Below, one piece after another: positions 32,632-42,356 of a DNA stretch of 64,000 bases (within the stretch, counting starts at the first letter, position 1; every line of letters starts with the position of its first letter). Under the pieces are notes generated by a model that was not told the DNA's origin, made no database searches, and saw nothing but the letters and a program-made list of their open reading frames with translations. This stretch comes from Chitinophagaceae bacterium (GTDB taxonomy: Bacteria > Bacteroidota > Bacteroidia > Chitinophagales > Chitinophagaceae). A program made the position numbers and the translations under genes. Location: assembly GCA_947447465.1 (NCBI GenBank), contig CANFKE010000001.1, positions 1 through 64,000 on the forward strand, given 5' to 3'.

Positions 32632-35454
32632 CTATCTGATCAGCGTAATATCGCCGGTCTGCACAATGGTGCTGCCTCCGCAGTCAAACTTTAGTACATA
32701 GTAAAATACTCCCATGTCCTGTGGTACACCATTAAATTTACCATCCCACTGCGGATAATTATTGGTCGTTTCAAACACTGTTTGTCCCCAACGGTTATTG
32801 ATCCTGAAAGAATGGAATCTGTGATGGCTTGGCAATGGCGTTGTGGTATTGGTAATATCTCGTCCCTGCTCTTCAAATATCGGGCGGAACATATCATTGT
32901 TACCATCACCATTAGGCGTAAATGCCGACGGGAAAGAAACACGACAGCATGCATCAGCAGTTATACGCTGCATAGATGTTGCCTTACAGCCAAACGGATC
33001 GGTTACAGTAAGTGTAACATCTGATACCAATGTTTCTACCTGTCCCCATATCGATGGTCCTGTCAGATTGTAGAACGAATGAACAGGTGTCCACTCGTAT
33101 GTATTGGCATATATATTCGTATGTGCTGCAAAGTATATACTGTCTTCAATACATGGCGGATTCTTGAACGATGTGAACTGGAACTGTGCATCAGGTAATG
33201 CGTGTACCTTTACAGTATCATAGGCAATATCTGATGGACAACCACCTATCGCGGCATGAGATTGCACAGAAATGATATGTGCGCCCGGAGTATTCCAGGT
33301 AATACTGTATGGTCCGCCACTGTTCGAGTTGTGCGCTACTATTGAAAGGTTAGGAGAAACATCCATTGTTACGCCATCTACCCACCAGTTATACGTATAT
33401 GCATCGCTTGAATGATCTACCAATGCCAGATCTACAGTATCTCCCAGACAAGCATCTTTCGGTGTGTACGGTGTCGCATCCGGCGGAGTGGTCACCAATA
33501 TGTTGACCGTATCATAACCGATACAACCTGTAATGTTGTTGGTCACAGCTACAATTACTGAACGATTTCCGGAAGCTGTAGGCATCACAGATATAGATGA
33601 TGATGTAAGTGAACTACCCGCTACAAGTGTTAGATCAGATGGTAAGGTCCATTGGTAAGACACCGGAAAACCAAATCCTGCCAATGAGAACGAAACAGCA
33701 ACCCCTTTACAAGCATTTACCGGTCCGCTGATAGCAACGATCGGTAATGGATTCACGGTAACGATTATCGGAGTGCGGATACTTTCACAACCACCTACGG
33801 TCTGCGATACATAGTAAGTGGTAGCTGTAGCAAAGTTGGTTGGTGGCACCGGAGCAATAGTGCTACCCGAGCCTCCGGTAGATGATGTGTACCATAACAG
33901 ACCTGTGCCGGTTGCGCTCAGGCTAACCGATGTTTCACCCAGGCAATATTGAGGTCCTGTAGCTACCGGTGGTGCAGGTCTGGCAGTTACGCTCACCGAA
34001 ATAGTAGAGTAGCAACTGCCACCCAATGAATAAGTTATTGTGGTAGTTCCTGCAGCTACTCCCGTAACCACCCCGGTACCGGAAACAATAGCCACCGAAG
34101 CGTTACTGCTACTCCATGTGCCACCCGGTGTAGAGTTAGCCAGTGCTGTAGTAGAGCCCTGGCATACATTAGGCACACCGGTAATAGGTGTAAGATTGAT
34201 TACAGAAAAAGTACCCGTTCTAACACAACCCGCGGTAGAGGTATAAGTAACCGGTACCGTACCCAATGTACCACCGGTTGCAGCACCGGTTGCGGTAATA
34301 GTAGCGATCGCAGGATTACCACCGCTCCAGGTACCACCTGCTGGTGTTGCAGTCATTGTTATTGTTGCATCAAGGCAAGCACTTATAGGTCCGGTGATGG
34401 TTGGTATCGCATTGACAGTTGCTGTGGTAACAGAGAAACAACCCGCACCTGTTGAATAGGTCAGGTTGGCTGTACCGGCACTTACACCGGAAACAACACC
34501 CGTTACCGGGTCAACTGTTGCCACGGCTGTATTGGCAGAACTCCACGTACCTCCTGCCGGTGAACCGGTAACGGTAGTTGTGGTGCCCGCACACAAAGCA
34601 ATAGTGCCAAAATTGGTATGTGAAGAGATACTACCTTGTTTCAGGAACACCTCAGAATCGTATCCGGAGTTACCCGCATCAGCTAAAGTTAACTTCAGAT
34701 GGTAAGTGTTACAAGGAATTACATCATGTATCGCGGTCAACACAGTAGTAAAACCTTTCATGGTAAAGTTGGTTCCACCTGTGTTGTCATTATAGTAGGC
34801 GGTAAACGGCGAACCCGGACCCATTGCAGTACAATTGGCGGTAGTATATCCCGCGCCGGGCACTCCATTGTTCACTGTATTTACTGTAACAGGTATAGTT
34901 GTACCCGGAATCAGGGCCATATTAGCAGTACCCGCAATACCCGGGCCGGATATAAAGAAGGCAAATGCATCATTATATGGCCCGCAGGTCGAGTGATTAT
35001 ATTCTTCCGATCCGAAAATGTAATCGAACTTGATGGTATCGCCGGTAGGAATGATGTCAAATTCCAGGATACAGGCATCATATGTGGTTGCTCCCGCAAG
35101 AGTGGTCAATGTCGGGTCTCCTGCAAATGCCATATTGGTATTCGCCAGAGTTGCTTCAGTGCCGACTGCCGAGGCTACCCTACCGGTCGATAAGATAATA
35201 CCGGTCGGAATACCCCAGGGAGTACCTGTAGTGCCGATCATCGTACCTGCCGCTACCGAGAACATACCATTTGAAAGGTTGTTACAGGTAAGTACAGGAT
35301 TGGAAATGGTAACACCCGGACCACCCAATGCCGCTGACAATGCTGCTGCAGTAGAGCTTGGTGTGACCGTCATTTGCGCAAAGCCGCTAATGCCCGACAT
35401 GCACAGTAACAACGAGACACAAATAGGGAACTTAACGTTCTTCAAAAAATGCAT
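32632..35454 (-). CDS. Choice-of-anchor L / Ig-like repeat surface protein with T9SS type B sorting domain
   Basis: About 940 aa from ATG 35454 (MHFLKNVKFPICVSLLLC signal; the ORF track adds a TTG codon pair). After the signal the choice-of-anchor L domain (about 30-270) is recognised by GIILSTGRVASAVGTE, FDYIFGSEEYNH and DAFAFFISGPGI. Then four bacterial Ig-like (BIg2) repeats with GGTWSSANTAVATVDPVTGV, an Ig-like domain, PKD-like segments, and the gliding-motility-associated C-terminal domain (PSAFTPNGDGNNDMF ... ITLIR), the T9SS type B signal. Predicted secreted adhesin or filament-associated surface protein. No PorP/SprF gene adjoins it. Confidence 0.9.
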   Translation of the reverse strand: MHFLKNVKFPICVSLLLCMSGISGFAQMTVTPSSTAAALSAALGGPGVTISNPVLTCNNLSNGMFSVAAGTMIGTTGTPWGIPTGIILSTGRVASAVGTEATLANTNMAFAGDPTLTTLAGATTYDACILEFDIIPTGDTIKFDYIFGSEEYNHSTCGPYNDAFAFFISGPGIAGTANMALIPGTTIPVTVNTVNNGVPGAGYTTANCTAMGPGSPFTAYYNDNTGGTNFTMKGFTTVLTAIHDVIPCNTYHLKLTLADAGNSGYDSEVFLKQGSISSHTNFGTIALCAGTTTTVTGSPAGGTWSSANTAVATVDPVTGVVSGVSAGTANLTYSTGAGCFSVTTATVNAIPTITGPISACLDATITMTATPAGGTWSGGNPAIATITATGAATGGTLGTVPVTYTSTAGCVRTGTFSVINLTPITGVPNVCQGSTTALANSTPGGTWSSSNASVAIVSGTGVVTGVAAGTTTITYSLGGSCYSTISVSVTARPAPPVATGPQYCLGETSVSLSATGTGLLWYTSSTGGSGSTIAPVPPTNFATATTYYVSQTVGGCESIRTPIIVTVNPLPIVAISGPVNACKGVAVSFSLAGFGFPVSYQWTLPSDLTLVAGSSLTSSSISVMPTASGNRSVIVAVTNNITGCIGYDTVNILVTTPPDATPYTPKDACLGDTVDLALVDHSSDAYTYNWWVDGVTMDVSPNLSIVAHNSNSGGPYSITWNTPGAHIISVQSHAAIGGCPSDIAYDTVKVHALPDAQFQFTSFKNPPCIEDSIYFAAHTNIYANTYEWTPVHSFYNLTGPSIWGQVETLVSDVTLTVTDPFGCKATSMQRITADACCRVSFPSAFTPNGDGNNDMFRPIFEEQGRDITNTTTPLPSHHRFHSFRINNRWGQTVFETTNNYPQWDGKFNGVPQDMGVFYYVLKFDCGGSTIVQTGDITLIR

Positions 35455-35470
35455 ATACAAAAAATATTTG

Positions 35471-35478
35471 CAAATGTA
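35471..35478 (-). promoter_or_regulatory. Putative -7 promoter box TACATTTG
   Basis: Minus-strand TACATTTG, 17 nt before the ATG of the choice-of-anchor L gene. The -33 position lacks a TTG. Confidence 0.4.
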
Positions 35479-35788
35479 CTATAAGTAGATTGTATAGGTT
35501 GAAAATGTGGTTAAAACTGCTGTTAATTTTTCATTAATGCTGTTAATATTTAGCCCTTTATGTATTGACTTTTATGCCCATTATTACTATGAAATGCGCT
35601 TTACCACAAAATCACCCCAATTGACCACTTTGCTCTGTATAAACCACAGGTTAATTGTTTCAGATATCAATAACCTAACATTTACCCGAAAGAATAACAG
35701 ATGCGGGAATTACGTTAGTAGCACGGAAAGAGTTATCTTTAAGTACCTGACCCCGCATCAACTTCGGGAATCAAAAATTTGCATCAGA

Positions 35789-38041
35789 TTGAATTACAGA
35801 TCTATACCACATAAATGCAGGCGCGCCTTCAGGGGCTTTTACTATTTTCTGCCGGTACAGCTGGTGTTGCTGCATTTCCGTAAGTATCAATTGCTGCTTA
35901 GTTTCTGGCTTATCGTCACGCTCACCGTTTCAGGGCATTTTGCGGCCCACTTTGGTGCATCTTCCCTATTCCTTGCACCCGAGTATCTGGGCAAGATCAA
36001 CTTTATGAGTATGTTCCTGCTGGGCAGTGCCATGTGTGTGTTCATGATGACCTGGCATATCACCACCTTTATCATACATAGCAAGCGTATGCCATACATG
36101 GGGGCTACACGACACGCTTTTTTGGTCTATTGTATCAACAATGCGGTCATTCCTCTCGTATTTCTCACATTTTATTCTGTCACCAGTATCCGCTTTCAGT
36201 ATGTGAATGAACATGCCCACCTTTCAGATATTCTTATTTTGCAGGGAGGATTTTATCTGGGTTTCATTGCGTTGGTGCTGGTCTCGTTCGCCTACTTTTT
36301 CAGGGTAAGCAGAGATTTCTTTAAGTCATTGCTGTCATCTATTACCAAACCCTCTCGTATAAGAAGGGTGATACCATACGATACGCTTGACTATGAAATA
36401 GATATCATACCGGCTCACTCTTACATTACCGGTCATATGCGCATAGCCAAAAGCGCCGACCTGGAACCGTATCATCCGCGGGTACTGAATACCATCATGA
36501 GCCGCCACCACCGCAATGTCATCTTCGCGGCCTTTTTCTCTTATGTAGCGCTGTTGGTCATGGGTATCTATATGGATCAGCCGTTACTGAGAATACCTGC
36601 CGGCGGTGGTTTCTTGTTGCTGTTCTCCATGATCATGGGTTTTGTAGGTGCCTTCAAATACTTCATGAAGAGCTGGGAGGCTATCGGGTGGATCACATTT
36701 GTTATTGTATTGTCGGTAATGGTCAAGTACAAGATATTTGACCTCAGGAGCATAGCATACGGGCTGAACTACAAATCAGACATAGATAAAAGACCTGAAT
36801 ATACCTACAATAACCTCCATACTCTCTTTACTCCCCAACGGTTCATGGCCGATAAGAAGACGGAAGAGGAACGGCTGGATAAATGGAAAGCGCTCTCGGC
36901 CCCCGGAGACTCAAATACGCTGGTGGTGATCACTACCAGTGGCGGCGGATCCCGTTCGGCATACTGGACGTTTCATGCTCTGCAGTACATAGACAGTATG
37001 AGTCATGGAGAATTGTTCAAACATACGGTGCTGATCACCGGTGCCTCGGGCGGCATGATAGGTGCTACCTACTGGCGCAGTGTACATGATGCACACGACA
37101 GGGGATTGTTGAACAACCCTTATGCTCCTCGCTATCAGGAAAATATGGGTAAAGATCTGCTCAATTCTATCATTTTCTCATTGGCCAGCGTTGACCTAAT
37201 TTCGCCTTTCAACAAAATATCCATTGCCGGCTACTCTTATACCAGAGACCGGGGATATGCAATGGAGCAGGAGTTGGTAACGAATACTGACGGTCTGCTG
37301 GACAAAAGTCTGGCCTACTTTGGGCCCCGTGAAGCCGCCGGGCAAATACCTCAGGTGCTCATCAACAGCACTATTATCAATGACGGCCGCAAACTGATGA
37401 TGGGTAACCTGCCCATTGGCTACCTTACCCAACCTGAATATTCACTCCATGAAGCTACGCCACCGATAGATGCTGTGGACTATGGTGCATTCTTTGCGGG
37501 CAAAGACCCTACCAATATGCGGATAACCTCTGCATTACGCATGAATGCTACCTTTCCGTATGTGCTGCCTGTGGTGCGCTTGCCCAGCCAACCATATATG
37601 AATATTATGGATGCCGGACTGCGAGACAACTTCGGCATAGAGGTGGCCAGCCGCTACCTGTATGTGATGCGTGACTGGATAGGGCAGCACATGGGCAAAG
37701 CCATATTTCTGGAAATACGCGATAGCAGAGAGTATGATGTGTGCGAACAGTCTTCCGAATCCTCGCTGAGCAATATGGTCACCGATCCGTTTTTTGTTAT
37801 CCAGAACAAATGGGAAGCCTTTCAGTCATACAAACATTGTTTTCTGAAAGACTATACACCCTACTTCATGCACGATAAGCTACATTATATAACCCTTTGT
37901 TATGTGCCTAAAGAGAATAAAACCTCTGCCGCGCTGAACTTTCACCTGACATCTAAAGAAAAAGAAGATCTTGACTGGTCGATTTATAATAAAGACAATC
38001 AGGCTGCAGTTGACACACTACTAAGATTATTAAAAAGATAA
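35789..38041 (+). CDS. Membrane protein with patatin-like phospholipase domain
   Basis: About 750 aa if translation begins at TTG 35789 (NYRSIPHKCRRAF, just ahead of FYYFLPVQLVLLHFR); the ORF track's longer frame to 35507 has no convincing coding character and no in-frame ATG lies near the right place. Four to seven hydrophobic helices occupy the first half (about 20-320). The patatin domain follows: oxyanion loop SGGGSRSAYW, nucleophile elbow GASGG, and the catalytic-dyad aspartate in DAGLRDNFG. It would be a serine acyl hydrolase acting on membrane lipids from the inner membrane. The start is the weakest part of the call. Confidence 0.82.
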   Translation: MNYRSIPHKCRRAFRGFYYFLPVQLVLLHFRKYQLLLSFWLIVTLTVSGHFAAHFGASSLFLAPEYLGKINFMSMFLLGSAMCVFMMTWHITTFIIHSKRMPYMGATRHAFLVYCINNAVIPLVFLTFYSVTSIRFQYVNEHAHLSDILILQGGFYLGFIALVLVSFAYFFRVSRDFFKSLLSSITKPSRIRRVIPYDTLDYEIDIIPAHSYITGHMRIAKSADLEPYHPRVLNTIMSRHHRNVIFAAFFSYVALLVMGIYMDQPLLRIPAGGGFLLLFSMIMGFVGAFKYFMKSWEAIGWITFVIVLSVMVKYKIFDLRSIAYGLNYKSDIDKRPEYTYNNLHTLFTPQRFMADKKTEEERLDKWKALSAPGDSNTLVVITTSGGGSRSAYWTFHALQYIDSMSHGELFKHTVLITGASGGMIGATYWRSVHDAHDRGLLNNPYAPRYQENMGKDLLNSIIFSLASVDLISPFNKISIAGYSYTRDRGYAMEQELVTNTDGLLDKSLAYFGPREAAGQIPQVLINSTIINDGRKLMMGNLPIGYLTQPEYSLHEATPPIDAVDYGAFFAGKDPTNMRITSALRMNATFPYVLPVVRLPSQPYMNIMDAGLRDNFGIEVASRYLYVMRDWIGQHMGKAIFLEIRDSREYDVCEQSSESSLSNMVTDPFFVIQNKWEAFQSYKHCFLKDYTPYFMHDKLHYITLCYVPKENKTSAALNFHLTSKEKEDLDWSIYNKDNQAAVDTLLRLLKR

Positions 38042-38194
38042 GCGCTTGAAAATCACCTGTAAATACAATTTATTATGGCTGAAAGCATTTACAGTATTGA
38101 CTTTGAGTTCTGATAATGAATGGTCAATAACAAACAGACAACAAGACATAGCGCATAATGCTCTATTTTTACAGTGGTTAATCAAACTTTGTAT

Positions 38195-40357
38195 ATGAAG
38201 AATATACTACTAATTGCATCAGCTTTTTGCATCTTTCTTACCCCTGCGTGTAAAAAACAAGGCAACAATAACGGTGGCGTAAAGACCTATAATAGTGTCA
38301 ATGATATTTCAGTTCCTTCCGGTTTCAATTGGGAGAGCTCTCGTTCCATACCTGTTCACGTAAGTATTACAGATAACCGTTTCTCTACGGCCAATCATAC
38401 TATTTCTATTTATGATGGCAACCCGTTCGATGGCGGCAAATTACTGTCGAGAGGATCTGCCAGCACAACTACACCATATGATGCTACACTATATCTTGCT
38501 AAAACCATCAATGAGGTCTATGTGTTGAAAAGTTCCCCCGACCATTCCATGATACTGAATAAGGTGACCATAGGAAGTGGTCTGAATTTGTCTATCGGGG
38601 CTACAGATCCTGCATATGATGCCAAGCCCGGTCATCGCGGGGCAACACCTCTTGATGATTGTAACACCGGTTGCACCAATACAATTACCGCCAACACATC
38701 TAATCTTAACGTAAGCGAAGGACAGGTGATTTGTATTACCGGCAGCAATATTACGGTTGGCTTTTCAAGTGTAACAGGTGGAACTATTCGCGTTTGCGGC
38801 ACTAACGTGACCCTGCAGAACCTGAACATGGGCGGTTATACCAATCTGTTGGTACTTGCCGGCGGCAGTGTCAACGTATCCGGCCTTAACTACAACAATG
38901 CTTCCGTCCGCATCATCAACTATGGCACCATTACCGGTCTGTTCACCATTGGCGGTTATCTGGATAACTATGGTACATTCAACTGCACCGGCGATATGAA
39001 CCTGAACAGTACCGCACAAACATTCAATAATAATGGTATCATCAATGTTTCGGGCAGTTTTAACAATAGCTCGGCATTGGTAGCTACCAATAATGCAACG
39101 ATGAACATATCGGGCAACTTCAACCACAACAGCGGCACCGCTGCATTTATGAACTACTGTGCTTTGAACATTACCGGCAACATGAATATCAATTCGTTGG
39201 TAAAGAACCATAGCTTCATTAAGGTTGGCGGACAGACCACCATTAACAGCGGCGGAGAACTGACCATGCACAATGGCGCTATGTTCAAAACCGGCAACTT
39301 CATTCTGGACAATGCTCCTGTTACTGGTTATGGCAGTACATCGCTTGTAAAGATCACCGGTACAGCAAACATTATGAATTCAGGTGCAATACTTACCGGT
39401 ATGCTGCAGGTGTGCGCGCCAACAGCTATTCCTGCTGCAAGGCTAAGCGGTGGCGCCACCAATGATTGCAGCCTGTACATACCTGTGAACGGATGTTACA
39501 TAGAAGGTAATGGCAGCGCGGCAGTACCTGATGCGGATGGAGACGGTGTTGCAGATGCCAATGATGAATACCCAGCAGACGCAACAAAAGCATATAACAA
39601 CTATTATCCATCATCGACCGGTGGCGGCACAGTAGCCTTTGAAGACAACTGGCCATCGAAGGGTGATTATGACCTTAACGACCTGGTAATGGGCTACCGC
39701 TACCAGATAGTGACCAACGCCAACAACAATGTGGTAAGGGTGATAGGCAACTATACACTATTGGCAACCGGTGGAGAGCTGGGCAATGGTTTCGGGGTAC
39801 AGTTTCCTGTTAATGCCGGAAACGTAAGCAATGTAACCGGAGGCACACTGGAAGCCGGCCAGACCAAAGCGGTGATCATACTGTTCAGCGACATGCGCGC
39901 ACAGATGGCTAACTGGAACACGGTCTATGGCGCCACAGCTTCGCCGACCGTGAACTATACCATGAGCTTTGATGTGACCGGTGGTCCGTCGATCAGTTCA
40001 TTTGGTCTTAATTCATACAATCCTTTCATCTGGAATTTCGGGTTGGGCAATAATCGTGGTCGCGAGATACACTTAACCGGCCATCAGCCTACAGACCTTT
40101 GTTATACATCTTACTTCGGCACCGCAGACGACAATTCTTCTGTTGCCGGCGGCAGGTATTTTGTTACATCAACTGGTCTTCCTTTTGCAATTGATGTTCC
40201 TGTCAATCCTTTCAACTACCCAGTAGAAATGAAGGATATTACTCAGGCCTATCTGCACATCGGTGCCTGGGCAGAATCGGGCGGAACCAGTTATACTGAT
40301 TGGTATAGCAATACCGGCGTGGATTACCGCAATACGAGCAACTTGTACAATCATTGA
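38195..40357 (+). CDS. LruC-domain lipoprotein with beta-solenoid-like repeats
   Basis: 720 aa from ATG 38195. Lipobox in FCIFLTPACKKQ (TPAC). After an Ig-like region (about 40-130) comes a stretch with repeats of about 20 residues (about 150-400: VSGSFNNSS, ISGNFNHNSG, ITGNMNINS, VGGQTTINSG), in keeping with a right-handed beta-helix. Then a calcium-binding thrombospondin-3-like loop DADGDGVADANDEYP, and the LruC/DUF4842 domain FEDNWPSKGDYDLNDLVMGY to the end. LruC-type proteins are outer-membrane or secreted lipoproteins of Bacteroidota and Leptospira with no assigned activity. Terminated by a hairpin 22 bp after the stop. Confidence 0.87.
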   Translation: MKNILLIASAFCIFLTPACKKQGNNNGGVKTYNSVNDISVPSGFNWESSRSIPVHVSITDNRFSTANHTISIYDGNPFDGGKLLSRGSASTTTPYDATLYLAKTINEVYVLKSSPDHSMILNKVTIGSGLNLSIGATDPAYDAKPGHRGATPLDDCNTGCTNTITANTSNLNVSEGQVICITGSNITVGFSSVTGGTIRVCGTNVTLQNLNMGGYTNLLVLAGGSVNVSGLNYNNASVRIINYGTITGLFTIGGYLDNYGTFNCTGDMNLNSTAQTFNNNGIINVSGSFNNSSALVATNNATMNISGNFNHNSGTAAFMNYCALNITGNMNINSLVKNHSFIKVGGQTTINSGGELTMHNGAMFKTGNFILDNAPVTGYGSTSLVKITGTANIMNSGAILTGMLQVCAPTAIPAARLSGGATNDCSLYIPVNGCYIEGNGSAAVPDADGDGVADANDEYPADATKAYNNYYPSSTGGGTVAFEDNWPSKGDYDLNDLVMGYRYQIVTNANNNVVRVIGNYTLLATGGELGNGFGVQFPVNAGNVSNVTGGTLEAGQTKAVIILFSDMRAQMANWNTVYGATASPTVNYTMSFDVTGGPSISSFGLNSYNPFIWNFGLGNNRGREIHLTGHQPTDLCYTSYFGTADDNSSVAGGRYFVTSTGLPFAIDVPVNPFNYPVEMKDITQAYLHIGAWAESGGTSYTDWYSNTGVDYRNTSNLYNH

Positions 40358-40375
40358 TCATCATAGCTATTTTTA

Positions 40376-40415
40376 GTAGCAGGCCATCCTTCTCGGGGGC
40401 CTGCTTTACTTTTAT
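40376..40415 (+). terminator. Terminator of LruC lipoprotein gene
   Basis: Stem GCAGGCC/GGCCTGC followed by TTTACTTTTATT. Confidence 0.75.
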
Positions 40416-40555
40416 TGGCAGGGGAGTGTACAAGAAGTAATGGTTGTTAGCAGCGTTATTTCGCCCTTTGAGGGTTTATGGGAAGAAGGTTTTTGACCGT
40501 AGTGAAAACGACCGACGCTATTGAGAGCGCTCTTTCAGAGCTTGATTAACCTGTG

Positions 40556-41461
40556 TTATATCTGCTGCGCTAATTGCTCCCAATTGGGCATTGTTGGTTG
40601 CCACTTTTGGTTGAGCAGCTTTTCTGTAAGCGAACGATTCTGCAGATACATGTTCTTTTCTGTAACCAATACATAAGGTTGTATCAATGAACTGTAGCGC
40701 ACCAGATCGGCCCAGGGCTTGCCGGCAAAGTATTGCAGGAAGGAGGCAATGATTTGTCGAAGTTCTTTCATGTTCCAATAATGCAATGCATACGGTAATG
40801 CAGATCTTATATTACCACCACTGCTGAACTGAATGGAAAATGCGAATTGCTCTATGATATGTTTCGGGAATTTGGGATGCTCGCTATCGGTATATGCCAG
40901 CGCCTTTTGTAACAGCTCTCTGTGGGTGGTATTGAAGCCGAGTAGCCCGGCATTCCACATATACAGGTCGCAGAGCGGTGTGCCGTCTGATCTTATGGCT
41001 TTATCGCTGCGTAGAAAAGTATCGAGTTTACGGAACAGAGGATTGCCTTTATCGCTGATCTTGCCTTCCTGCATGTGCATATAGAGCTGACCGGCAGCAA
41101 TATTACTCCACACCTCATCCAGTTTATGCAGCAATACCATGTCGGTATCGGCATAAATAATGTTGCCGCTATGGGTGGCCGAAAAATGCAGGAGCAATTC
41201 GATCTTTACCCGATGTACAAAATCGATATCTCCACGCCATTGCTTTATCAGCGCTGCATCCATGGTAAAAAAACGAAGCGGTAGCGGGCAATCTGTAAAT
41301 TGTCTGAACCATTCAGGTTTATCGGTGTATATCCAGATCTCGGTATCGGCAAGCTCTTCCGGTCTATATATTCTTGACAATGACATCAATGCATAGGCAC
41401 ACTCCAGAAATACGGCTTCATAGCCGTAGCATTGGAACAGTATGTAGTTGGGTTGGTGCAT
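40556..41461 (-). CDS. GT-A-fold glycosyltransferase-like protein
   Basis: 301 aa. The central motif IIYADTDMVLL carries a DxD preceded by a hydrophobic strand, typical of nucleotide-sugar-binding GT-A enzymes; VHRVKIELLLHF ahead of it and MWNAGLLGFN after it fit the substrate-lid region of family 8/32-like transferases. The start (NYILFQCYGYEAVFLE) is unusual but common in Bacteroidota relatives. No signal or membrane helix. Last of a four-gene minus-strand cluster (12 bp after the methyltransferase). The sugar donor and acceptor are unknown. Confidence 0.7.
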   Translation of the reverse strand: MHQPNYILFQCYGYEAVFLECAYALMSLSRIYRPEELADTEIWIYTDKPEWFRQFTDCPLPLRFFTMDAALIKQWRGDIDFVHRVKIELLLHFSATHSGNIIYADTDMVLLHKLDEVWSNIAAGQLYMHMQEGKISDKGNPLFRKLDTFLRSDKAIRSDGTPLCDLYMWNAGLLGFNTTHRELLQKALAYTDSEHPKFPKHIIEQFAFSIQFSSGGNIRSALPYALHYWNMKELRQIIASFLQYFAGKPWADLVRYSSLIQPYVLVTEKNMYLQNRSLTEKLLNQKWQPTMPNWEQLAQQI

Positions 41462-41473
41462 TTATGTAAGGTG

Positions 41474-42091
41474 TCAAGCTATCTGTTTCTTAAAACTACA
41501 GAACAGGAAATTTTGTATGGTATTGAATGGTGTTATATGATCTTCATTGATACATTTGATCTTTTGAAAACCAATGGATAATTCTGTTTGAAGTTCGTTC
41601 TCTGTGTATTGTTTAATATCCAGACCGCTGCATTTTTTTGGACCATTCTCAGAGAATGTGCCTATCGTGAGGTATTTACTTACTGCGGTTAGAGCATTGT
41701 TCAAATATTTATGAATTTGTTCAGCCGTAGTCAGGAAATGGAAAGTTGCCCTGTCGTGCCAAACATCATATTTTTTTTCGGGAGCAAAATCCGTGATATC
41801 AGCAACGATCCAGTTTACCTTATTTGCTTTCTCTCCCAATCGCTGTTTTGCTCTTGTCAATGCATTTTCTGAAATATCTAATACGGAGATATCTTCAAAA
41901 CCTTCGTCCAAAAGATAATCAACGAGTTTACTATCTCCGCCACCAATATCAATAATACTGGCTTTTTTGTCCAGTTGAAAACTAAGAATGAAATCTAAAG
42001 AAGTTTGAGGCTTCTCTTGTGTCCAACTCACCTCCTGAGGTTGCTTTGTTGCATATACTTTTTCCCAGTGATCTTTTCTTTCCTGTACCAT
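41474..42091 (-). CDS. Class I SAM-dependent methyltransferase
   Basis: 205 aa. SAM-binding motif I IIDIGGGDSKLVDYLL, motif II VLDISENALTRAKQRL with the acidic ribose-binding residue and motif III IVADITDFAPEKKYDVWHDRATFHFL. The start HWEKVYATKQPQEVSW is characteristic of the TehB/YjhP-like group. It could methylate a small molecule, thiol or metalloid; the substrate is not visible. Positioned 28 bp behind the 77-aa membrane protein gene. Confidence 0.9.
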   Translation of the reverse strand: MVQERKDHWEKVYATKQPQEVSWTQEKPQTSLDFILSFQLDKKASIIDIGGGDSKLVDYLLDEGFEDISVLDISENALTRAKQRLGEKANKVNWIVADITDFAPEKKYDVWHDRATFHFLTTAEQIHKYLNNALTAVSKYLTIGTFSENGPKKCSGLDIKQYTENELQTELSIGFQKIKCINEDHITPFNTIQNFLFCSFKKQIA

Positions 42092-42119
42092 ACTTATTGG
42101 TTTAAATAAAACGTAAGCA

Positions 42120-42353
42120 CTAATTACCTTTTTTTCGCCTCGATGCTTTTATCAAACCAACGATCATAGCAAATATGCTAACGGTGAAAATAATCAGTAA
42201 ACCCGCACTAAGAACCAGTAACCATTGATCTACCTCATAATCCATGCCGGAGAAAATGATCTTAGTTATCTTCTCTGAAGCAAGAACGTATATAGCCGAG
42301 AATAATAGCCAAATACCCACATGCTTCAATACTATTATTCCCGGCTTCTTCAT
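42120..42353 (-). CDS. Small two-helix membrane protein, function unknown
   Basis: 77 aa, N-terminal MKKPGIIVLKHVGIWLL with a first helix (about 9-28) and a second (about 43-66, WLLVLSAGLLIIFTVSIFAM), ending in a basic tail SRRKKGN. Starts 3 bp after the stop of the ammonia-lyase gene, so it is co-translated with it. No family recognised. Confidence 0.68.
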   Translation of the reverse strand: MKKPGIIVLKHVGIWLLFSAIYVLASEKITKIIFSGMDYEVDQWLLVLSAGLLIIFTVSIFAMIVGLIKASRRKKGN

Positions 42354-42356
42354 TTC

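Noticed and set aside
34699-35193. 164-aa plus-strand ORF inside the choice-of-anchor L gene
   Set aside because: Shadow frame of a clearly coding region; basic, cysteine-rich nonsense composition.
35507-35788. N-terminal 94 residues of the patatin-like ORF
   Set aside because: Tyr/Asn/Ile-rich sequence ahead of the first membrane helix looks like translated non-coding DNA and begins at a non-ATG codon.
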